From contig CAJBHN010000657.1 of the NCBI GenBank assembly GCA_903952805.1, forward strand, positions 1-6,244: DNA of 6,244 nucleotides, read 5' to 3'. This DNA comes from an uncultured Myxococcales bacterium (lineage in GTDB: Bacteria > Myxococcota > UBA727 > VGSZ01). Below the pieces are notes generated by a model. That model saw nothing but the letters and a program-made list of their open reading frames with translations. It was not told where the DNA came from and made no database searches. Made by a program: the position numbers and the translations under genes. Positions 1 through 5,304 of this stretch are shown piece by piece (position 1 is the stretch's first letter; each line of letters begins with the position of its first letter).

Positions 1-1
1 C

Positions 2-616
2 ATGTTTCGCATTGCCACAGTTGCTGACGACGATAATGGCGGCGACAACAATCGACGCAACGGCGATGACGTGCGCGACTTCGGTGGCGATTTATGCAAC
101 GACGGCAGTCTCGATGACGACGACGATCTTGACTTCAGCGACGACAGAGATACATCCACAATTTTCTGCAACAACAATTCTGACGACGACGCTGACGACG
201 AAGCGGCCACGTTTTGCTGCAATGACAAGTTCGACGTCGACGATGACGCGTCAACAACATGCTGTGATGATGATGGTATCGTCAACAGCGGTGACGAATC
301 CTGCTGTGGCTGCAATGACGTCGACGATGACGACGTTATGTTCACAGTCTGTTGCAACGATGAGTTCTCTTGCAGCGGCAATGACGTCGAGGACGACGAC
401 AATGACTGCGATGACTTCACATCCTTTCGCAATGACAAGTTCGGCTGCGGTCGCACTGGCGTCAACGGCGACGACGGCGAAGAGGCGGCCACGATCTGAT
501 GCGGTAACGAAGTGTTCTGCGGTGGCAAGGACATCGATGATGACGATAAAGCCTGCCAGGACTGCGAAGACGACGAAACGGCTACAATCTTATTCGAGGA
601 CGATTTCAACGGCTGA
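2..616 (+). pseudogene. Asp/Cys-rich repetitive reading frame with an in-frame TGA
   Basis: I do not recognise a specific gene. One plus-strand frame encodes a very acidic, Asn- and Cys-rich protein (14 Cys in the first 165 residues). It is interrupted by TGA at 497-499. The same frame then resumes the same character for 38 codons, with four more Cys, to a TGA at 614-616. Residues 91-110 (DGIVNSGDESCCGCNDVDDD) recall the myxobacterial cysteine-rich repeat, roughly CGDGIVxxGExCDDGNxxDxD, in degraded form. Exact short DNA repeats recur at distances divisible by three: a 15-mer at 219 and 429, a 16-mer at 233 and 317, a 9-mer at 203 and 485. This suggests an expanding coding repeat. The region is visibly less GC-rich than its neighbours. 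It may continue upstream of the window and overlaps the end of the convergent lipoprotein gene by 11 bp. It could be a decayed gene, a readthrough gene, or non-coding GAC-rich DNA. Confidence 0.4.
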
Positions 617-2393
617 AGCTGACGCCGTCCCACACCCACACCTCGGGGGCCAGCGGTGCTGCACAGCCCAGAAAATTCACAAAGTCGGCGCCGCAGCCGT
701 TGACGATGACGACGCCCCCTTCGGCGGCGACGAACCCAGCACCATGACCCACGCGCGGCGACGGCCGATCGGTCGCGGCTGGATTGTGCTGCAGGACCTG
801 GCTCCAGCGGGTGCCGTCCCATTCGAACAGATCGTTGCGGACGAGGCCCGCGGCATCCACGCCAGCCTGGGCCCCACCAAAGAGCACGATGCGCCCTCGA
901 CGGGTGTCGGTGGCCATGGCGGCGCCGCGCACCATGGGCAGGCGCGGCACGTCCAGGCGCTCCACGGTGCTGCCCCGCACACGAAAGGTTTCGCCGTCGG
1001 CCACCATGATGACGCCGCCCAACACGGGGTCTGGCGCCAGCAACGCCCGCCCATTGGCCACGTCGGCTTCGATGGACGTCACCGGCCGCCAAAAGGGTGC
1101 GGCCTCGGTGGTGATGCCGGCGGCGCCGGCGGCGCGCAGCGCGTCGTCGACGACGACATCGCCCCCCTGCACCAACACCTCGGTGGCCACCGGTCGCGCC
1201 AACAGGCGATGCGGGGTGCCGACGGCGGCGGTGGAGGCCACCAATTCGGTGATGTCGGCACGGGCCGCCTCGCTCTGATTGCCCGCGGCGTCGACCGACA
1301 CCAGGCGCACGGCCGGCACGTCGATTTCCACCGTCAACGCCAGGCGGCCCTGCGCGTCGGGCGCGATGCGCCCGACGTGGAGAGGCACATCCAACGGCCC
1401 GACCAACACCCCGGCGGGCACCACCAACACGAGGACGGCATCGGTGGCGGCGCCTTCGACGTCGGTCTTCACGTCGGCGTGCTCGGCGCCAAACGGACTG
1501 CGGCGCAAACGCGCAAACGTCGGCGCTGGCGGCGGCGTCGTGTCTTTGACGATGGGCGTCGGCACGACGCGCACGGCGCGGTTGCCAACGTCGTCGACGA
1601 CGGCCACCTCGATCTCGATGTCACCATCGGCGAAGCCGGCCAGGTCGGCAGCGTCGATGTCGAAGGTGCTGCGGGTGTCGGCGCTCAGCGGCGCCACAGC
1701 CGGGGTGCTCACGGCGCCGGCGCTATCGCGGAGGGTGACCTCGGCAACGGCGTCGACGGCGAGGGGCTCATCCCACGTCACGGTGACCGTCACCGTGCTG
1801 TCGATGCGAGCGCTGGCGGTCCGACCGGGAAACAGGGGGTTTTTGACCGCCGCGAATACCGCGACGTCGTCGGCGACGATATCGGGAGCGTCGACGTCGA
1901 CGACGACGCCGGTGGCAATGCGAACCTGCAGCAGCAGACCGGCGGTGTCGGTGACCGCCGCCACCAGGGCCAGAGGCCCAGACACCAGCGTGCTGCCGTC
2001 GACGACGACAACGACCGTGTCGCCATCGACGACAACCCCGGCCAGCGGAGTGCCAGGGCCCGTACGCCCCTGGTCGACGCTGACGCTGGCCGTGGCGATG
2101 GCCTCGCTGAACACCAGTGTCACGGTGACGTCTTGTTCGGCACCAAGCCGCGACGTCGACGACGACGACGAGAGAAAGAGCGGAGCCACGGTGTCAAGCA
2201 CGACGCCGGGCAACACACACCGATTGGCCGCCACCGTGCAGGTCATGGGGCGGGGGCAATCACTGTCGCTTTCACAGGTCAGGTTGGCGTCGGCGCCCAC
2301 CCGCACCTCGCCACCGCAGCCAGCCCCCCACGCACCCGCCATGACGGCGACAACAAGGGCAATCGGCAGGGCGCGAACACGCTGGAAGCACAT
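606..2393 (-). CDS. Ig-like/kelch-repeat lipoprotein, C-terminally short
   Basis: Predicted outer-surface or periplasmic lipoprotein of 595 aa. Residues 1-25 form a signal peptide with a hydrophobic core (IALVVAVMAGAW) and a permissive lipobox GAG-Cys26. Residues 40-59 hold the four-Cys cluster CESDSDC...C...C common in myxobacterial lipoproteins. Three bacterial Ig-like beta-sandwich units follow at about 67-170, 170-285 and 285-380, separated by the hinge signatures DTVAP, DVDAP and DTTPP. From about 435 there are kelch-type blades: GRIVLFGG (500-507) with LFEWDGTRW (522-530), then GHGAGFVAAEGGVVIVNG with VWVWDG near the end. A kelch propeller usually needs six or seven blades; this one stops at residue 595 after two or three. 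The ATG is the first possible one, since a TAG lies four codons upstream in frame. No clear Shine-Dalgarno sequence is visible. The function is unknown; binding or adhesion is a guess from the folds. Confidence 0.85.
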   Translation of the reverse strand: MCFQRVRALPIALVVAVMAGAWGAGCGGEVRVGADANLTCESDSDCPRPMTCTVAANRCVLPGVVLDTVAPLFLSSSSSTSRLGAEQDVTVTLVFSEAIATASVSVDQGRTGPGTPLAGVVVDGDTVVVVVDGSTLVSGPLALVAAVTDTAGLLLQVRIATGVVVDVDAPDIVADDVAVFAAVKNPLFPGRTASARIDSTVTVTVTWDEPLAVDAVAEVTLRDSAGAVSTPAVAPLSADTRSTFDIDAADLAGFADGDIEIEVAVVDDVGNRAVRVVPTPIVKDTTPPPAPTFARLRRSPFGAEHADVKTDVEGAATDAVLVLVVPAGVLVGPLDVPLHVGRIAPDAQGRLALTVEIDVPAVRLVSVDAAGNQSEAARADITELVASTAAVGTPHRLLARPVATEVLVQGGDVVVDDALRAAGAAGITTEAAPFWRPVTSIEADVANGRALLAPDPVLGGVIMVADGETFRVRGSTVERLDVPRLPMVRGAAMATDTRRGRIVLFGGAQAGVDAAGLVRNDLFEWDGTRWSQVLQHNPAATDRPSPRVGHGAGFVAAEGGVVIVNGCGADFVNFLGCAAPLAPEVWVWDGVSFSR

Positions 2394-2452
2394 CGTTGGA
2401 GGCTACTGCTGTCGACCGGAACTGTGTGATGAGCCGGGACGCAGCGTCGATG

Positions 2453-2464
2453 GTCGTCGACGAC
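2453..2464. promoter_or_regulatory. 12-bp perfect palindrome upstream of the kelch lipoprotein
   Basis: GTCGTCGACGAC is self-complementary over 12 bp. It lies 60 bp upstream of the lipoprotein start, between that start and the 10-bp tandem repeats. An operator role is inferred from position only. GTCGAC-type strings are common in DNA this GC-rich, so chance is possible. Confidence 0.25.
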
Positions 2465-2467
2465 AGC

Positions 2468-2530
2468 GAGCACCAGGGAGCACCAGGGAGCACCAGGGAG
2501 CACCAGGGAGCACCAGGGAGCACCAGGGAG
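2468..2530. repeat. 10-bp tandem repeat, six exact copies
   Basis: Six perfect head-to-tail copies of CACCAGGGAG fill 2471-2530, preceded by a partial GAG. On the strand of the lipoprotein gene the unit reads CTCCCTGGTG. The block lies 75-137 bp upstream of that gene's ATG, where its promoter or upstream activator sites would be expected. A 10-bp period is close to one helical turn, so each copy would face the same side of the DNA. Absence of any mismatch suggests recent expansion, and copy number may vary between strains. The frames across it look like shadows, not genes. Confidence 0.9.
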
Positions 2531-2859
2531 CTGAGCCTGGCTCGGAGCCACGCGGCGTCGCCGCATTGGGCAGCAGGCCACGCGGCCCCGTCCCGCCATC
2601 CGGCCGGCAGCGCCGCGGCCCGGCGCCGACCCGATCCGGCAGGCTCGATCGCGGAGGCCAAATCCGGGAAGCTCGAGCCCGACCGCGGATGAGAGCGCGG
2701 TGGGAAGCAGCAGGCTGATCTGAGAAGGTTCGTCGTGACGAACACGTCCAGGTGGACATCGCCAATCGACGTCGTCGCCGCACGTGACCCCTTGCGCCGC
2801 CCATCGTTGCTTCATATGCTTTCATTACCTGGTGCGCTGACTTCATGTTGAGCATCAGG
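2531..2859. other. Gene-free stretch with two adjacent inverted repeats
   Basis: I see no convincing gene here. Open frames on both strands cross the 10-bp repeat block or the terminator stem and are Arg/Pro/Gly-rich, as shadow frames in GC-rich DNA are. Two small inverted repeats sit side by side: GTTCGT-CGTG-ACGAAC at 2728-2743 and GTCCA-GG-TGGAC at 2746-2757. They could be protein-binding sites upstream of the leftward lipoprotein gene, but nothing shows which protein. A short AT-richer segment lies around 2807-2827. Confidence 0.4.
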
Positions 2860-2918
2860 GAGCCAAGGCCCTGCCCTGATCCCCCCCCTTTTGGGCGGGG
2901 CTTTGGCTCGCTTTTTTT
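2860..2918 (+). terminator. Strong intrinsic terminator, plus-strand orientation
   Basis: A 17-bp stem pairs 2860-2876 with 2893-2909 without a bulge (two G-U wobbles). The 16-nt loop includes a C-run, and seven T follow at 2912-2918, the classic form of a Rho-independent terminator for plus-strand RNA. On the minus strand the stem is followed by non-U-rich sequence, so it would be a weaker terminator for the gene ending at 2965, about 56 nt away. No convincing plus-strand gene ends just upstream, so either an unrecognised transcript exists or the hairpin serves the minus-strand gene imperfectly. Confidence 0.8.
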
Positions 2919-2964
2919 CGCCGCCGGGCGATGCATCCCACCACCCGAGACATGAGCGCCGACG

Positions 2965-3837
2965 TCAGGGGACCTCGGTGCCAGCGCCGCCCCAGTCGGT
3001 GAACAAGGCCATCACGCCGGCGGTGACGGCGACGCCAGCGGCTGCGGCCAGGCTGATGTTGGCCGTCAGCGCCTGAGCGTCGGCATCCTGTTGGCGCAAC
3101 ACCACGACCGAGCCGCTGACCGGGGCGCTCGCGCTGCCGTCGACGATCTGCTGGGCATCGGCCACCGTCGACACCGCCAACAGTCCCGCCACCACCCCGA
3201 TGCCGCCGAGGACCCCAGCACTCGCCGCCACCGACACCGTGCTCCACACCGGCAGCGGCGGCGGATTCAACAGCCGGGCCTTCTCCCGGGGCACCCCGCG
3301 AATCTGGCCTGACCGCAAGGGCACCTCGGGAAACAAGCGCTCCACCGCCGGACCCACCGCGGCCAGCAGCTCTTCGCCACCGGCGTCGACCAGGCGCTCT
3401 TCGACCTCGCCCACCACCATGGCCCGGGCCTGATCAATGCGCCGCATCGACAACACCGTCTGCCCCTGCAAGCGACCCAGGCGACCCGTGATGAGCACGT
3501 CGGCGCCCAGGGCGTCGGCGAGTTCGGCCAAACAGCTGGCGCCCTCCCGACACCCCATGGATTGGCGGTCGCCCTCGGCGGCCAACATGGCCCGCACCTC
3601 GCTCATGCCCACCACGCTGAAGCCGGCCAGCTTGCGCAGCTCGACCACCAGGTTGTCGGCGACCAGGCGGGCCGAACGTGGCGCCATGCCGGCGTCGATC
3701 TCGAAATCCGTCACCACCATCCGTTGAACGCGGGGCGCCGATGCAGACCCCACCCCATCGGGCTCAGCCGCCCGGGCGCCGCCATGGGCGGTGGTCAGCA
3801 GGAGCAGCCACAGGATCGACAGCGAAGGCAGACGCAT
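2965..3837 (-). CDS. FlgO/LpoB-like exported membrane protein
   Basis: Predicted exported protein of 290 aa resembling the FlgO/LpoB/TolB-N-like alpha/beta proteins frequent in myxobacteria. The N-terminus is a signal peptide (LSILWLLLLTTAHGGARA, cleavage likely near residue 23). Residues 37-170 form the conserved domain: VVTDFEIDAG strand, a helix with LVADNLVVELRKL, FSVVGMSEVRAML, the cysteine pair GCREGASC (C96, C102), LADALGADVLITGRLGRL and LSMRRIDQARAMVVGEVEERL. A proline-rich linker (LNPPPLPVW, 189-198) leads to two hydrophobic segments, about 200-225 and 257-280, probably membrane helices. I chose the ATG at 3837 because it begins a good signal peptide; the frame is open to an ATG-type start at 3936, but that extension would bury the signal and overlap the divergent gene region. 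No strong RBS is seen. Its role is unknown; related proteins act in envelope assembly or as lipoprotein-like cofactors. Confidence 0.8.
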   Translation of the reverse strand: MRLPSLSILWLLLLTTAHGGARAAEPDGVGSASAPRVQRMVVTDFEIDAGMAPRSARLVADNLVVELRKLAGFSVVGMSEVRAMLAAEGDRQSMGCREGASCLAELADALGADVLITGRLGRLQGQTVLSMRRIDQARAMVVGEVEERLVDAGGEELLAAVGPAVERLFPEVPLRSGQIRGVPREKARLLNPPPLPVWSTVSVAASAGVLGGIGVVAGLLAVSTVADAQQIVDGSASAPVSGSVVVLRQQDADAQALTANISLAAAAGVAVTAGVMALFTDWGGAGTEVP

Positions 3838-3955
3838 GCGCCATCGTAGCCGGCCTGAGCAGCCAACACGATGCATCGCATCGTCGTGCGCGCCGAGCCA
3901 CAGCGAGATGCCCTCAGCTCGCAGCATGTGCACCACTCGGGTAACAGTCGCCCTG
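3838..3955. promoter_or_regulatory. Divergent promoter region with inverted repeat at 3868-3884
   Basis: This 118-bp gap separates the starts of two divergent genes for exported proteins, so both promoters should lie here. It contains a perfect inverted repeat ACGATGC-ATC-GCATCGT at 3868-3884. A further CATCGT half-site sits at 3842-3847, a few bases before the leftward start. A dimeric regulator controlling both genes is a reasonable inference. I could not identify convincing -35/-10 boxes. Confidence 0.4.
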
Positions 3956-4936
3956 ATGCGTCACCCCGTCACTGCACCACAACCGGCCAACCAGGCCACT
4001 CGACTCGCAGCTCTCCTGGTCGTCGTCACGATCGCGGCCGCCTGCGGGCCAGGCGGCTGCCCCACCGCCCTGCCCCCAGGACCCCGAGGCGATGGCCCTC
4101 CACCAGCGGACGCCGGCACCGGCGACGACGCCGGCACCGATGACGCAGGCACCGATGACGCAGGCACCGACGACGCGGGCAGCGCCGATGACGCCGGCAG
4201 CGCCGACGACGCAGGCAGCGCCGACGACGCAGGCAGCGCCGACGACGCGGGCAGCGCCGACGACGCGGGCAGCGCCGACGACGCGGGCAGCGCCGATGAC
4301 GCCGGCATCGCCGACGACGCGGGCATCGCCGACGACGCGGGCAGCGCCGATGACGCAGGCAGCGCCGATGACGCGGGCATCGCCGACGACGCCGGCACCA
4401 TCCCCGTCGGCGGGCTGAGCTTCGACGACGCCGCCGCCTTCGCTGCCCTCTGCCCCGGGCGCACCTCGCTGTTCTTTGACGGGCCCACGGAGCTGACCGG
4501 GCGCTTGGCCGACGACCCGGCCATCGAGCCGTCGTACCTGAGCTTGGGCGTCGAGTTCCTGCCGTTTCTCGGCAGCAGCGTGCGGCCGGTCATCCTGCGT
4601 GGGCAGGGAGGTCAGATCGCCGTGCGGCCCCATGACGGGCTGCTGACCAACCTCAACACACCGGCCGCGGCCAATGACGTCGCAGGGAGGGCCATCCGGG
4701 CCTCGTTTACGGCGCCGGTCCTCGCGGTGGGCGTCTTTTCGAATGTCGGCGACGGTGGCCGGCTGGACGCCTTCGACGAGTTGGGCGCGCTCATCGCCTC
4801 GGTGCCGTTGGCGTCGGGCGGCTTCGCCGGGCTGCTGGCCGACCGACCCGTGGCCCACGTCGACGTCGTCAACACCTTCGACGCTGACCTCATCTTTGGG
4901 ATCTACGGGTTCCAGTTTGGCGACTGCGAGCCGTGA
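3956..4936 (+). CDS. Lipoprotein with Asp-Asp-Ala-Gly repeat spacer and beta-rich C-terminal domain
   Basis: Predicted lipoprotein of 326 aa. The N-terminus MRHPVTAPQPANQATR is followed by a hydrophobic core LAALLVVVTIAAA and lipobox Cys30. Residues 57-148 are a nearly pure DDAGT/DDAGSA/DDAGIA repeat, likely a flexible, strongly acidic spacer that could also bind divalent cations. Residues 149-326 form a globular, beta-rich domain (FDDAAAFAALCPG at the start; VLAVGVFSN, LDAFDELGALIASVPL and FGIYGFQFGDC towards the end), with two Cys near its ends that could form a disulfide. The pattern resembles secreted beta-sandwich domains that carry an AFD-x-x-G-x-L-I-x-S-V signature, but I cannot name a family. 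The ATG at 3956 starts the signal peptide directly; the same frame is open further upstream to 3791, but that part overlaps the divergent gene. No strong RBS is visible. It is divergent from the FlgO-like gene. Confidence 0.8.
   Translation: MRHPVTAPQPANQATRLAALLVVVTIAAACGPGGCPTALPPGPRGDGPPPADAGTGDDAGTDDAGTDDAGTDDAGSADDAGSADDAGSADDAGSADDAGSADDAGSADDAGSADDAGIADDAGIADDAGSADDAGSADDAGIADDAGTIPVGGLSFDDAAAFAALCPGRTSLFFDGPTELTGRLADDPAIEPSYLSLGVEFLPFLGSSVRPVILRGQGGQIAVRPHDGLLTNLNTPAAANDVAGRAIRASFTAPVLAVGVFSNVGDGGRLDAFDELGALIASVPLASGGFAGLLADRPVAHVDVVNTFDADLIFGIYGFQFGDCEP
4124..4399 (+). repeat. In-frame 15/18-bp coding tandem repeats (DDAGT / DDAG[S/I]A)
   Basis: Three 15-bp units (DDAGT, 4124-4168), twelve 18-bp units (DDAGSA nine times, DDAGIA three times, 4169-4384) and a final 15-bp DDAGT unit (4385-4399). 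Differences between units are mostly synonymous: GAC/GAT for Asp and GCG/GCC/GCA for Ala. The one amino-acid change is Ser (AGC) to Ile (ATC). All unit lengths are multiples of three, so copy-number change would lengthen or shorten the spacer without breaking the frame. Confidence 0.95.
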
Positions 4937-4950
4937 GCGGGTGGGGGCCG

Positions 4951-5049
4951 GGAACAAGGCGACCACGTCGGTGTCGAGGTGGAAGGGCGCGATATCCACA
5001 TGCCGCGTTCTTGCTTCAATGAGGCCACGTCGGTGAGGACGTGGAGGGC
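4951..5049 (-). CRISPR. Candidate relic CRISPR: one repeat-like element plus a degenerate copy
   Basis: The element at 5013-5049 has the shape of a CRISPR repeat. Read on the minus strand it contains CCACGTC-CTCACC-GACGTGG, a perfect 7-bp inverted repeat around a 6-nt loop, and ends GGCCTCATTGAAGC, whose last eight bases resemble the common ATTGAAAC handle. A second, diverged copy lies at about 4951-4988, sharing an 11-base core (CCACGTCGGTG on the plus strand) and about 24 of 33 positions. It decays towards its 3' side, as leader-distal terminal repeats often do. The interval between them is only about 24 bp, shorter than a normal spacer, which weakens the call. The Cas4 fragment on the same strand just upstream strengthens it. 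No further copies are seen in the window. Confidence 0.45.
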
Positions 5050-5060
5050 ATCGGCGCGGT

Positions 5061-5213
5061 GCCACCGGGCTGGTCCACCCGTCGATGGGCATGCTGGCCA
5101 GGCACCGTGTGGCGGTTGTCATCAAGCACCGCCGCCACGGCCTCCAGCCAAGAGAGCCGCGGGCACGACACGAACTCGCTGACCATGCGCGCAGCGATCA
5201 GGCCGTCTTCGTC
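5061..5213 (-). pseudogene. cas4: Cas4 (probably Cas4-Cas1 fusion) N-terminal remnant
   Basis: A minus-strand frame encodes DEDGLIAARMVSEFVSCPRL, then SWLEAVAAVLDDNRHTVPGQ and HAHRRVDQPGG. This matches the N-terminus of CRISPR-associated Cas4 exonucleases, especially the Cas4 half of Cas4-Cas1 fusions of type I-G (formerly I-U), which read roughly LIPARMxNEFxYCPRLxYLEWV...DTVEGRxxHRRVD. Seen here are the first of the four cysteines that bind the Fe-S cluster and the GxxxH motif I of the RecB-type nuclease. The remaining nuclease motifs, the C-terminal three cysteines and any Cas1 part are missing. About 12 bp later the frame enters the CRISPR-like repeat and ends at a TGA inside it. Upstream, the frame is open only to a TTG and has no obvious RBS. 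It therefore looks like a truncated relic, not an active adaptation gene. Confidence 0.65.
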
Positions 5214-5232
5214 GGCAGTCTGGTCAGCCGCG

Positions 5233-5261
5233 TTGCCCCAGCCAGTCTGTCGTCGTAGACT
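5233..5261 (+). promoter_or_regulatory. Likely promoter of the vapBC operon
   Basis: TTGCCC (5233-5238) and TAGACT (5256-5261) are separated by 17 bp and each match four of six positions of the sigma70-type consensus. They would start transcription about 35 bp before the antitoxin ATG, at the phased half-sites. This is a by-eye call in GC-rich DNA. Confidence 0.4.
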
Positions 5262-5292
5262 TACCAAGACTTACCAAGACTTCCTTCTTGGT
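5258..5292 (+). promoter_or_regulatory. Candidate VapB operator: phased direct repeats and an inverted repeat
   Basis: GACTTACCAA occurs twice in tandem (5258-5267, 5268-5277), placing half-site ACCAAGA at 5263-5269 and 5273-5279, exactly 10 bp apart. The second copy forms a perfect inverted repeat with TCTTGGT at 5286-5292 around CTTCCT. Antitoxins of this kind repress their own operon by binding such inverted repeats, alone or with the toxin. The position, over the expected transcription start and just before the RBS, fits this. That VapB binds here is inferred. Confidence 0.55.
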
Positions 5293-5304
5293 CCGGAGCC
5301 GCCG

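Noticed and set aside
497..540. Selenocysteine insertion at the in-frame TGA
   Set aside because: No clear bacterial SECIS hairpin is visible just downstream, and simple mutation of TGC to TGA explains it more cheaply; only readthrough or decay is kept as a question.
12..2429. An 805-codon plus-strand open frame
   Set aside because: Most of it is antisense to the kelch lipoprotein gene and has His/Arg/Gly-rich shadow composition; its left part is the Thr/Met-rich alternative reading of GAC repeats. It has no recognisable domain.
2279..2936. Overlapping minus-strand frames through the 10-bp repeat block
   Set aside because: They cross the tandem repeats, and one also crosses the terminator stem. 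They overlap the lipoprotein start in a different frame and show no domain or RBS.
3791..3955. Longer N-terminus for the repeat lipoprotein
   Set aside because: It overlaps the divergent FlgO-like gene and would place 55 polar residues before the signal peptide.
3914..5125. A 403-codon minus-strand open frame
   Set aside because: It is antisense to the DDAG-repeat lipoprotein, and its Val-Ile-Gly-Ala repeats are just the reverse reading of that repeat. It also crosses the CRISPR-like element.
5041..5304. N-terminal extension of the antitoxin frame upstream of 5305
   Set aside because: The extension runs antisense to the Cas4 remnant and across the promoter and operator; the ATG at 5305 has a GGAG at good spacing and begins just before the AbrB domain.
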